Shown here piece by piece: positions 1 to 7,770 of a stretch of DNA of 64,000 nucleotides. A program made the position numbers and the translations under genes. Location of the stretch: positions 1,048,525-1,112,524 of the forward strand of contig NZ_VZRA01000001.1 of the NCBI RefSeq assembly GCF_008802355.1, written 5' to 3'. The stretch's first letter is position 1, and the number at the start of each line of letters is the position of its first letter. Below the pieces are notes generated by a model. That model was not told where the DNA came from, ran no database searches, and was given only the letters and a program-made list of their open reading frames with translations. This stretch comes from Oryzomonas sagensis. GTDB lineage: Bacteria > Desulfobacterota > Desulfuromonadia > Geobacterales > Pseudopelobacteraceae.

Positions 1-1908
1 CCCGCCCATCCCGTGACCCGCGGCCTGCTCTGCCCCAAGATGCATCACTACGAGCGTACGGTCCACTCGCCGCGCCGTCTGGCGACTCCGCTGATGCGCA
101 CCGGTCCCAAGGGGGAGGGGCGTTTCGAACCTGTTTCGTGGCCGGAGGCGATCGAGCGCATCTGCACCTGTTGGAAGGGGCTGATCGCCAGCTACGGGGG
201 TGAATGCGTCCTCCCCTATTCCTATGCCGGCACCATGGGGCTGGTGCAGCGGAACAGCGGACACCCTTTCTTCCACAAGCTGGGGGCCTCGCGCCTGGAA
301 CGGACCATCTGCTCCCCGGCCAAGGATGCGGGATGGAAAGCGGTCATGGGGGACACCCCGGCCATGGAACCGGGGGAGGTGGAGCAGAGCGACCTGGTGA
401 TCCTGTGGGGGATCAACGCCAGCGCCACCAGCATCCACGCCATGCGGGACGTCCAGGTACCCCGGCGGCGCGGCGCCCGGGTGTGGGCCATCGACACCTA
501 CCGCACCCCCACCTGCGAGGCGGCGGACGAGGCCTTTATCGTGCGTCCCGGCGGCGACGGCGCCCTGGCCCTGGGGATGATGCATGTCATGGTCCGGGAC
601 GGCTTGGCGGACCATGATTTTATTCGTGATAACGTCCTCGGCTTCGAGGAGTTCGCCGCAAAGGTGCTCCCCGAGTGCGCCCCGGAGCGGATGGCGGAGG
701 TCTGCGGCCTGCCCGCCGCTGTCATCGAACGCCTGGCGCGGGAGTTTGTGGCTGCAAAGGCCCCCTTCGTCCGTCTGGGGAGCGGCCTCTCCCGCTACGG
801 CAACGGCGCCATGACCGTCCGCACCATCGCCTGCCTCCCCGCCGTCAGCGGGGCCTGGCAACGTCCCGGCGGCGGCGTGTTCCCCGGCACCTCCACCGGC
901 GGCGCCTTCCCCCTGCACCGGGTCACGCGGGAGGAATTCATGGAACGGCCGACGCGCCTGGTGAGCATGAACCAACTGGGGAGCGCGCTGACCGAACTGG
1001 ACGACCCGCCCATCATGTCCCTCTACGTCTATCACTCCAATCCGGCCGCCGTGACCCCGGATCAGAATGCGGTCATCAGGGGGCTCGAGCGCAACGACCT
1101 GTTTACGGTAGTGCACGAGCGTTTCCTGACCGATACGGCCCGCTATGCCGACATCGTCCTGCCGGCCACCACCTCCCTGGAACAGCCGGACCTGTACCGC
1201 TGTTACGGCGGCTACCACAGCCAGCGTTGCGGGGCGGCCCTGCCGCCGGTGGGGGAGGCCAAATCCAACTGGGAGGTGTTCTCGCTTTTGGCGGCCGGCA
1301 TGGGGTGGGACGAGCCCTTTTTCAGGCTGTCGGCCGACGACCTGGTGGAACAGCTGCTGGACTTCGACACCCCCTGGCGGGACCGGGAGACGACCCGGCG
1401 CCTGCGCCAGGGGGAGCCGGTGTTGCTGACGCCCCCCTCGAATCCCAAAGGCGACTGGAAGACCCCCTCGGGCAGGATCGAGATCCTGAACTCCCGGGAG
1501 TCGGAGCCCCTGCCGCGCCTGCTCCCCACCCATGCCGCAGGGGACGGCTTTCCCCTGCGCCTGCAGCCGGCCACCACCCCCTATGCCCTCAATTCCAGCT
1601 TCTACGAGCAGGACGACCTGCGGGAGAACCAGGGAACCGTGGCGTTGCGGATGCACCCGTTGGATGCGGCTGGGCGGGGGTTGTGTGACGGCCAACGGGT
1701 GACGGCATACAATGGGCTTGGCGAGGTGGCATTTGTTCTGCGGGTTACGGAGATGGTTCCGGCGGGGACCGTGGTCACGGAAGGGGTCTGGTGGCGGGAG
1801 TTCTGCCCCGGCGAGCGGGGGGTGAACGCCCTGACGTCCCAACGCCTCACCGACGGTGGCCGGGGGAGCACGCTGTACGATGTGGCGGTGGAGGTGCGGG
1901 GGGCGTAA
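1..1908 (+). CDS. Molybdopterin-dependent oxidoreductase, 3' part
   Basis: Catalytic subunit of a bis-molybdopterin guanine dinucleotide oxidoreductase of the DMSO reductase superfamily. The frame is open to the left edge, so the N-terminus (usual [4Fe-4S] cysteines) lies outside the window; the first visible residues, PVTRGLLCPKMHHY, are the family motif that follows the Fe-S region. The body shows the molybdopterin oxidoreductase domain (SDLVILWGINASAT near residue 130, counted from base 1) and a C-terminal molydopterin dinucleotide-binding domain (residues about 520-630) with LRMHPLDAAGRGLCDGQRV. The substrate cannot be told from sequence. No partner Fe-S or membrane subunit follows; downstream is a repeat and an unrelated nuclease. 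The GTG at base 13 should not be taken as the start. Confidence 0.9.
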   Translation, partial: PAHPVTRGLLCPKMHHYERTVHSPRRLATPLMRTGPKGEGRFEPVSWPEAIERICTCWKGLIASYGGECVLPYSYAGTMGLVQRNSGHPFFHKLGASRLERTICSPAKDAGWKAVMGDTPAMEPGEVEQSDLVILWGINASATSIHAMRDVQVPRRRGARVWAIDTYRTPTCEAADEAFIVRPGGDGALALGMMHVMVRDGLADHDFIRDNVLGFEEFAAKVLPECAPERMAEVCGLPAAVIERLAREFVAAKAPFVRLGSGLSRYGNGAMTVRTIACLPAVSGAWQRPGGGVFPGTSTGGAFPLHRVTREEFMERPTRLVSMNQLGSALTELDDPPIMSLYVYHSNPAAVTPDQNAVIRGLERNDLFTVVHERFLTDTARYADIVLPATTSLEQPDLYRCYGGYHSQRCGAALPPVGEAKSNWEVFSLLAAGMGWDEPFFRLSADDLVEQLLDFDTPWRDRETTRRLRQGEPVLLTPPSNPKGDWKTPSGRIEILNSRESEPLPRLLPTHAAGDGFPLRLQPATTPYALNSSFYEQDDLRENQGTVALRMHPLDAAGRGLCDGQRVTAYNGLGEVAFVLRVTEMVPAGTVVTEGVWWREFCPGERGVNALTSQRLTDGGRGSTLYDVAVEVRGA

Positions 1909-1931
1909 GCCCCCTCGGCCACGGTAAAGGC

Positions 1932-2030
1932 CCCCTCATCCGCCCCTACGGGGCACCTTCTCCCTGAGGGAGAAGGGTCAAATTTTACCCTCGCCCACCG
2001 GGAGAGGGTGGCCGAAGGCCGGGTGAGGGG
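1932..2030 (+). repeat. REP-like element, left of the DUF559 gene
   Basis: A 99-bp palindromic block beginning CCCCTCATCCGCCCCTACGG and ending GCCGGGTGAGGGG. It has two internal hairpins (CCTTCTCCCTGAGGGAGAAGG and a CCGGGAGAGGGTGG-type arm). The same block recurs in direct orientation at 2444-2545 and, slightly diverged, inside the composite repeats at 29538-29623, 42029-42114 and (most diverged) 63111-63185. Confidence 0.85.
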
Positions 2031-2057
2031 AAAACGCAGGAGTTGGCCTTGCCGCAT

Positions 2058-2435
2058 TCAGGAATTGTGTGATTGAGAATCAACTGAGAGAGCAAGCGCC
2101 CCATGCAGCGCTTCAAGAACCATCTCGGTATTCCGCAATACGTCATTATTCCAGAAACGTAGAACTTTTATTCCCGCCCCTTCAAGCTCTTTCGTCCGCT
2201 CGCAGTCGTAGGTTGCCTGCTCCTCTGTTGCATGCCCCCCACCGTCAAGTTCAACGGCAAGCCTGCACTCATGGCAATAAAAGTCGAGGATGTACCCGCT
2301 TATCGGATGCTGGCGACGGAATTTGAAGCCACAAAAACGCCGATCCCGCAGCAACATCCAGAGTAGATTTTCTGCGTCGGTATGTGTCCCCCTCAGTTCT
2401 CGGGCGAATTTGAGAATGTGGCTGGGCACAGCCAT
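2058..2435 (-). CDS. DUF559 family endonuclease-like protein
   Basis: A 125-residue protein of the DUF559 family, which belongs to the PD-(D/E)xK / Vsr-like nuclease superfamily. Visible motifs are RRQHPISGYILDFYCHECRL (about residues 40-59) and AVELDGGGHA (60-69), giving the D-(n)-ExD arrangement expected of the metal site, then VLRFWNNDVLRN near 95-106. DUF559 proteins are widespread and mostly uncharacterised. The gene is bracketed by two direct REP-like repeats, and its Shine-Dalgarno (GAGGGGAG, on the minus strand) overlaps the terminus of the right-hand copy. It has no operon partner: the left neighbour is convergent and selB lies upstream on the same strand beyond the repeat. Function unknown; a role in repeat mobility is only a hypothesis. 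Confidence 0.85.
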   Translation of the reverse strand: MAVPSHILKFARELRGTHTDAENLLWMLLRDRRFCGFKFRRQHPISGYILDFYCHECRLAVELDGGGHATEEQATYDCERTKELEGAGIKVLRFWNNDVLRNTEMVLEALHGALALSVDSQSHNS

Positions 2436-2443
2436 GATAGGCT

Positions 2444-2545
2444 CCCCTCATCCGCCCCTCCGGGGCACCTTCTCCCTGAGGAAGAAGGGTATAAATCTGA
2501 CCCTCGCCCACCGGGAGAGGGTGGCGCGGAGCGCCGGGTGAGGGG
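2444..2545 (+). repeat. REP-like element, right of the DUF559 gene
   Basis: Second copy of the block at 1932-2030, same orientation, starting CCCCTCATCCGCCCCTCCGG and ending GCCGGGTGAGGGG. It sits between the DUF559 start (2435) and the selB stop (2549), so it also forms the 3' end of selB, where its hairpins could stop transcription or protect mRNA. Confidence 0.85.
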
Positions 2546-2548
2546 ATT

Positions 2549-4459
2549 CTACCTCTTCCGCAGCACCCGTTTGTCCCCCACCCGGATGGTGAGCTTCTCG
2601 CTGTCGAAGTATTCCAGGAGCGGGATGAGGTACTTGCGCGACAGGCCGGTCTGTTCCCGGTATTCGGGCGGGGTGATCTCCCCCTTGGCCTGAAGGAGTG
2701 CCACCAGCTTCTCCCGCAGGCCGTCCAGGGCCGGGGCGGCGTAGAACAGATCGCTGGAGATGCGCACCGCCTCCCCCTTCCTGATTAGCAGGGCCAGGTT
2801 ATCGCGCACGCCCTTTTCGTCGCAGCGGAACCGTTCCATGATCTCCTTGATGGTCGGCGGCTCGCTCCCCTTCTCTCCCAGGAACGTTGCGATCTTCCCG
2901 GCCAGGCTGTCGCCGGCAGGTGAGCTCTGCACAACCCGTCCGACCGGTTTGACGATGTCCCGTTCCAAGAGGAGGGTGCCGTCCCGCTCCATGGCCGACA
3001 GCAGCGGGGTGAAGAAACGCTGGTCGCTCCTCTTGGGCAGGCGCGTTTTCAATTCCTCCTTGCCCATTCCCTCCCTGAGCGGATTGGCTGCCAGAAAGGC
3101 GGTGACCTCCCCCAGCAGGCCGCTTTTCAGGGCCGCAAACGCCTCCCGTGACAGGAAGGTGCGGGGTTCCCGGATCACCTGAAGGACCTCCCCGGAGGAG
3201 AGGAGCCCGGCCAGGGCTGTCTCGGCCGCTTTGCGCGGGATGCCGGAACGGAAGAGGATCTCCTCGAAGGCGATCCCCGAGAGCAGGCTTTGGTTGACGA
3301 GCAGGGCGCAGATGCGCTGGTGCTCCTCGCTGCCCAGCACCCCCAGCAACTGGAGCGCCTCGTCGCTGCGCCGGCGGCGGCGGGGAGGAAAGGGGTCCAG
3401 CACCACGCCGCCCCCCACCGTGGTGGCGGGAGAGGCGACCCGCAGGATGTAGCTGTCCCCCGGCAGCAGCAAGGCCGGTTCCTTGAGGCGCAACTGCACG
3501 AACGCGCTCTCCCCCGGCAGCAGCGTGTCCCGGTCCAGCAGGATCACCTGGGCCGGCACCTCGTAGGTGGCGGAATGGAGCCGCAGGGTGGCGCGATGTT
3601 TCAACTCCCGGGGCGCCGAGGCCAGGTGGTCCAGGCGCGCATCCACCGTCCGGGTCGCCCGGAAGATCCCCCGCGGTACGAGCACGTTGCCCCGGTGCAC
3701 CTGATCCAGGTCCACGCCCTGCACGTTCACCGCCAGGCGCTGTCCCGCCATCCCGGTATCGACCTTGCTGCCGTGGGCCTGGATGCCGCGCACCCGCCCC
3801 TCCCGGCCCGAGGGGAGCAGTTCCAGTTCGTCGCCCACCCTGATCTCGCCCGAGAGCAGGGTGCCGGTCACCACCGTGCCGAAGCCGGCCATGGTGAAGA
3901 CCCGGTCCACCGGCAGGCGGAAGTGCCCTTCACGCCGTTTTTCCGCGCTCAGTTCCGCCAGTCTGCCCAGTTCTGCCTTCAGCGCACCCAGCCCCTCGCC
4001 CGTGCGCGCCGAGACCGGTATGATCGGCGCGTCTTCCAGAAAACTGCCGGCCGTGAATTCCCGCACCTCCTCGGTGACCAGGGCCAGCCACTCCGGGTCC
4101 ACCATGTCCCGCTTGGTCAGGGCGATCAGTCCGCTCTTCACCCCCAGAAGCCGCAGGATGTCCAGGTGCTCCCGTGTCTGGGGCATGATCCCCTCGTCGG
4201 CGGCGATCACCAGCATGACCAGGTCCATCCCCCCCACGCCGGCCACCATGGTGCGCACGAATTTTTCGTGGCCCGGCACGTCCACGATGCCGAAGCGGAT
4301 GCCGCCCGCCAGTTCCAGGTGGGCGAATCCCAGCTCGATGGTGATGCCGCGGGCCTTCTCCTCCTTGAGACGGTCGGTGTCGATGCCGGTCAGGGCCTTG
4401 ACGAGCGAGGTCTTGCCGTGATCGATGTGCCCGGCGGTGCCGAGAATGAGATGTTTCAT
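2549..4459 (-). CDS. selB: Selenocysteine-specific elongation factor SelB
   Basis: SelB is the GTPase that delivers Sec-tRNA(Sec) to UGA codons followed by a SECIS hairpin. The 636-residue protein starts with the GTPase domain ([20 protein letters not shown]-loop at residues 8-17; DVPGHEKF switch II; TKRD in place of NKxD, as is normal in SelB), then EF-Tu-like beta-barrel domains and a C-terminal set of winged helices (about 380-636) that bind the mRNA hairpin. I chose the ATG at 4459 because it begins the conserved N-terminus and has AAGGA upstream; the frame stays open to 4654 but that part overlaps the response-regulator gene. No selA or tRNA-Sec gene is visible here. A likely client is the UGA-containing gene at 14843-15097. 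Confidence 0.95.
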   Translation of the reverse strand: MKHLILGTAGHIDHGKTSLVKALTGIDTDRLKEEKARGITIELGFAHLELAGGIRFGIVDVPGHEKFVRTMVAGVGGMDLVMLVIAADEGIMPQTREHLDILRLLGVKSGLIALTKRDMVDPEWLALVTEEVREFTAGSFLEDAPIIPVSARTGEGLGALKAELGRLAELSAEKRREGHFRLPVDRVFTMAGFGTVVTGTLLSGEIRVGDELELLPSGREGRVRGIQAHGSKVDTGMAGQRLAVNVQGVDLDQVHRGNVLVPRGIFRATRTVDARLDHLASAPRELKHRATLRLHSATYEVPAQVILLDRDTLLPGESAFVQLRLKEPALLLPGDSYILRVASPATTVGGGVVLDPFPPRRRRRSDEALQLLGVLGSEEHQRICALLVNQSLLSGIAFEEILFRSGIPRKAAETALAGLLSSGEVLQVIREPRTFLSREAFAALKSGLLGEVTAFLAANPLREGMGKEELKTRLPKRSDQRFFTPLLSAMERDGTLLLERDIVKPVGRVVQSSPAGDSLAGKIATFLGEKGSEPPTIKEIMERFRCDEKGVRDNLALLIRKGEAVRISSDLFYAAPALDGLREKLVALLQAKGEITPPEYREQTGLSRKYLIPLLEYFDSEKLTIRVGDKRVLRKR

Positions 4460-4509
4460 AGGGGGTTCCTTCTTGCATTCATCCCTGGGAAGGGGTGATG
4501 AGGGGGAGA

Positions 4510-5214
4510 CTATGCCTGCCGGCTGAAGCGATACCCCACCCCGCGCACGGTCTGAAAATGGATCGGTTTGCCGGGGTCGGGCTCGAAGTACCTGCGCAGG
4601 CGGACGATGAAGTTGTCCAGGGTTCTGGTCTCGGTGTCGCTGGTGTAGCCCCATACCGACTGGAGCAACTCGCCCCGCGGGATGATCTCTCCCTCCTTCT
4701 GGAAGAAGAGCGCGAGGACGCGCACCTCCATCTCGGTCAGGTCGATCTCCCCCTGGGCGGTGCGGGCGCGGTAGGAAAGCGGGAACACCTCGTTGGCCCC
4801 GAAGCGGTACCCCTCCTCCACCGGGTCGGGGCGATACCAGGACGACCGGCGCAGCATTCCCTTCACCCGCAGCAAAAACTCCATCAGGTTGAACGGTTTG
4901 GTCAGGTAGTCGTCGGCCCCGTTCTCCAGTCCTTCCACCCGGTCGCTATCCTCGGAGCGGGCGGTCAGCATGAGAATCGGCACGCGCGGGTCCAGTTTGC
5001 GCACGGCGCGGCAGACCTGGAAGCCGTCCATGCCGGGCAGCATGACGTCCAGGATGATCAGATCGAAATGTTCCACCTCCAGGGTGACCAGCGCTTTTTC
5101 GCCCGAGTCGAAATGGCTGACGCGGCAACCCTCCTCCTCGAGGTTGAAACAGATGCCGCGGGCCAGGTGGATCTCGTCCTCGACAAGCATGATGTGGGGT
5201 TTATCGTTTGTCAT
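4510..5214 (-). CDS. OmpR/PhoB-type response regulator
   Basis: A two-domain DNA-binding response regulator. Residues 1-120 form a receiver domain with the acidic pocket (VEDE at 11-14) and the phospho-acceptor Asp near residue 56 in IILDVMLPGMDG; the C-terminal half is an OmpR-type winged helix (SVWGYTSDTETRTLDNFIVRLRR region, ending in VRGVGYRF). It follows the histidine kinase gene with almost no gap (kinase stop at 5228-5230), so the two are co-expressed and are a cognate pair. The start is uncertain: ATG at 5214 (GAGG 11 bases upstream) or ATG at 5223 (GAGG too close). Target genes are unknown; the linked ZnuA-like gene is the obvious first candidate. Confidence 0.92.
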   Translation of the reverse strand: MTNDKPHIMLVEDEIHLARGICFNLEEEGCRVSHFDSGEKALVTLEVEHFDLIILDVMLPGMDGFQVCRAVRKLDPRVPILMLTARSEDSDRVEGLENGADDYLTKPFNLMEFLLRVKGMLRRSSWYRPDPVEEGYRFGANEVFPLSYRARTAQGEIDLTEMEVRVLALFFQKEGEIIPRGELLQSVWGYTSDTETRTLDNFIVRLRRYFEPDPGKPIHFQTVRGVGYRFSRQA

Positions 5215-5227
5215 ACTCTGCATATCC

Positions 5228-6163
5228 TCAAGCAGCGGGGATTTTGATGGTAAAGGTGCTTCCTTTGCCAAGCCCTTCGCTTGTTACGCCGACCGTTCCG
5301 CCGTATCCCTTGACGACCGACTGGACGATATAGAGCCCCAGCCCGGTCCCCCGCACATATTCGTCGGTCTGGCGGACGCGGTAGAACATCTCGAAGATCT
5401 TTTTCAGTTCCTTATATTCCAAGCCACGCCCACAGTCCCTGACCGAGAGAATGAGATGAGCCCCTGCTTTGCTGAGTGTCACGGAGATATCGGGGGACTC
5501 GGGCGAATAGAGTTCGGCGTTTTCAAAAAGATTGCGCAGAACCATGCCCATTTCTTCGGGATCGACGGAGGCCTTGAGCCCCGCCTCGGTTTCCAGGGAG
5601 ATCGTCCCCCCCTGGGCCAACCTGCTGCGCTCCCGCTCCACATGCTCTTCCAGGAGCGTCGAAATATCGGTCAGGCGCCGCTCGGGCGGTTTGCGGCGCT
5701 GTTCCAGGCGCGCCGCCATGAGCAGGTTGTTGATCAGGTAGTGCAGGCGTTCCGTATCGGCCAGCATGGTGCCCACGAAGTTGTCCAGTTTTTCCTCGGA
5801 CGGCCGTCGCAGGCGGATGGTTTCGAGGTGGAGCTGGATGGAGGCCAGGGGCGATTTCAACTCATGGGTCACCTGGGAGATGATGTTACGCTGCTGGGCG
5901 TAAAGGTTCGACTGGCGGTTCCAAAAGTGGAAGATGACGTACACGCCGACCAGGATGGCCACCAGCATGACCAGCCCTTCGACCATGACCGGCCAGTTGT
6001 ACCCCTGGCCCAACAGCTCCGGGCGGTATTTCTCCGCCAGTTTGCGAAACTCGCGGTGCTTGCCGATGAACCAATAGATCCAGCAGACCACCAGGGTGAT
6101 CCAGACCACCTGGACGGCGATCAGCGCCATGACCGGATTCAATATGCGTCGAAGGAGTCGCAT
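5228..6163 (-). CDS. Membrane sensor histidine kinase
   Basis: A 311-residue inner-membrane kinase: transmembrane helix 1 about 10-33, a very short periplasmic loop of some 25 residues, helix 2 about 58-80, then HisKA with phospho-acceptor His100 (QVTHELKSPLASIQLH) and an HATPase_c domain with N box (LRNLFENAELYS), G1 (RDCGRGL) and G2 (GTGLGLYIV). The short loop makes a large ligand-binding sensor domain unlikely, so the signal may come through a partner protein or the membrane. The start lies one base from the stop of the ZnuA-like gene (6165) and the stop overlaps the response-regulator leader, so the three form one transcription unit. Confidence 0.92.
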   Translation of the reverse strand: MRLLRRILNPVMALIAVQVVWITLVVCWIYWFIGKHREFRKLAEKYRPELLGQGYNWPVMVEGLVMLVAILVGVYVIFHFWNRQSNLYAQQRNIISQVTHELKSPLASIQLHLETIRLRRPSEEKLDNFVGTMLADTERLHYLINNLLMAARLEQRRKPPERRLTDISTLLEEHVERERSRLAQGGTISLETEAGLKASVDPEEMGMVLRNLFENAELYSPESPDISVTLSKAGAHLILSVRDCGRGLEYKELKKIFEMFYRVRQTDEYVRGTGLGLYIVQSVVKGYGGTVGVTSEGLGKGSTFTIKIPAA

Positions 6164-6164
6164 G

Positions 6165-7085
6165 TCAGTGGAACGCCATGAGCAGTTTTCTGATGTTGAC
6201 CTGCATCAGTTCAAGATAGTTGCCGCTCATCATATCCGGATGTTCGTTTCCCATCACACCCAGGGGCACCAGGGTGGCGTCGATCCTTTTGGCGATCTGG
6301 GTGAGCGGCCGGCTAGGGGGGCGGTGGTTGCGGAAAATCAGGTGCACCCCCGCCAGCCTGCCCCTGGCGATCATCCGCGACACCCTTTCCGCGCTGATCT
6401 CTGCCCTCTCGTCGGGCACGACCACCTCCACAGGCGCCAGGCCGTAGCGGTTGAAGAAAAAGCTCCAGGCCCCGGTTTGGGCCATAAAGGGTTTGGGAGG
6501 CATCTGCGCCAGCAGGGCCCCGGTTTCGTTATCCATCTTTGAAAGTTCAAAGAAGAGGCGGCGGGAATTGCGCTTGAATTCCGCTGCCCGCGCGGGGCGC
6601 AACTCGACAAGGGCCTGCAATACGGCGGGCGCGATGCGGTCGCGGACGATCCGCGGGTCCAGCCAGACGTAGAGTTGCGGGATGGAGGGGCCTCCGGCAC
6701 CGGCCGGTTCCCGCGACCTGGCGAAGCGGTTCGCGATGGCAAGATCTTCCTGGCGGGCGGCGTTGATGACCGGTACCCTTGCGCCGATCGCCGCAATGAG
6801 GCGGTCGCTCCAGGGGTCTCCCCCCTCCCCGATACGGATGACCAAGTCCGTGCCCCTCATCTTTGCCAGGTACCCTTCGCGAAAGAGGTATTCGGAGGGG
6901 TATATGCCGGGCGCCAGGACGGTGGACACCACCACCTGTCGTCCGCCGATCTTGCGGACAATGTCACTCAAAGGAGATACCGTGCCGACCACCCTGATCG
7001 GCCCATCGGCCGCCGAAGCGGCAAAGGGGAGAACGGTAAGCCAGAGGATCACGACCGTGATCGTTCTGAGCGATGTTACCACCAT
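6165..7085 (-). CDS. ZnuA/TroA-like periplasmic protein without metal ligands
   Basis: A 306-residue exported protein of the metal ABC-transporter solute-binding family (cluster A-I/ZnuA). It has a signal peptide (residues 1-25, cut near AASA), the N-terminal lobe (VVGTVSPLSDIVRKIGG), and the family C-terminus (PLGVMGN...YLELMQVNIRKL). The usual metal-binding histidines are replaced at each expected place: YPSEY (Ser64) where P-H-x-Y is normal, QLYVWLDP (Tyr139) where xHxWLDP is normal, and QTGAWSFFFNRYGL (Thr204) where a His precedes the aromatic run. No ABC permease or ATPase lies nearby; instead the gene is the first in a unit with a histidine kinase and regulator. It may be a sensor accessory rather than a transport protein; that is inference. 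Confidence 0.8.
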   Translation of the reverse strand: MVVTSLRTITVVILWLTVLPFAASAADGPIRVVGTVSPLSDIVRKIGGRQVVVSTVLAPGIYPSEYLFREGYLAKMRGTDLVIRIGEGGDPWSDRLIAAIGARVPVINAARQEDLAIANRFARSREPAGAGGPSIPQLYVWLDPRIVRDRIAPAVLQALVELRPARAAEFKRNSRRLFFELSKMDNETGALLAQMPPKPFMAQTGAWSFFFNRYGLAPVEVVVPDERAEISAERVSRMIARGRLAGVHLIFRNHRPPSRPLTQIAKRIDATLVPLGVMGNEHPDMMSGNYLELMQVNIRKLLMAFH

Positions 7086-7183
7086 CTGACAGCTCCTTAT
7101 GAAGGCTTGCGTATAACCGTGTTATTCTGTTATAAACTCAGGGCGCCGCCAACGCAATCCATTATTGCCGCCGGGGAGAATAA

Positions 7184-7672
7184 ATGACCATGCCCAATCC
7201 CGATGTGAAGCGGGTTCACCGCACCATGATTGTTTACCGCGTTGTCCAGGTTGTGCTGATTGCCCTGTTGGGATATATGGCGTTCAATTTCCAGAGGCTC
7301 TTTGCCCTGCGCGGCCGGCCGGACCAATTCATAACCAGTATCGTCGCCGCCATCGTGGCCCAGTTGATCCTGATCTATCCGATTTACCGGCTTGCCTGGC
7401 GCGACGCCGGGATCGAGATTGAGGGGAGCGTGCCCGGCCTGTCCAGCGAACAACTGGCCGCGTTGCGTAAGAGACGCCTGATGGGCGACCTGTGGAAATC
7501 CTGCGCCGTCATCTTTTTTCTCACCTTCGTCGTCCTGGCCCCCGATCAGGCAAAGGCGAAGGCGGCGCCGTTGGTGCTTTCCTGTACCCTGTTCTCGTTT
7601 CTCTTCGCCTGCCTGTCCTACTTCCAATGTTTTAATTTCAGTGTCAGGAAGCGTCTGAAACAGCCGGAGTGA
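7184..7672 (+). CDS. Small four-helix membrane protein, unknown function
   Basis: A 162-residue protein that I do not recognise. It has four hydrophobic segments at about residues 18-36, 49-67, 103-120 and 127-148, with a cytoplasmic-looking charged loop (SSEQLAALRKRRLMGDLW, about 86-103) between helices 2 and 3 and a basic C-terminus (VRKRLKQPE). GGGGAG lies just upstream of the ATG at 7184. It is divergent from the ZnuA-like gene and convergent with the helicase gene, so it is probably a single-gene unit. Confidence 0.7.
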   Translation: MTMPNPDVKRVHRTMIVYRVVQVVLIALLGYMAFNFQRLFALRGRPDQFITSIVAAIVAQLILIYPIYRLAWRDAGIEIEGSVPGLSSEQLAALRKRRLMGDLWKSCAVIFFLTFVVLAPDQAKAKAAPLVLSCTLFSFLFACLSYFQCFNFSVRKRLKQPE

Positions 7673-7770
7673 CAGGGATGCCCTGAGAAGGGTCGCGGCG
7701 GCGATATCGCCAAGTGGTATCCCCTTGCCGTGCGCAGCAACCACCTTGCGCGGTGGAATCGGCTGCGCCC

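Noticed and set aside
4460-4654. Longer N-terminus for SelB
   Set aside because: The extension overlaps the response-regulator gene and resembles its shifted frame; the SelB GTPase motif begins at the ATG at 4459.
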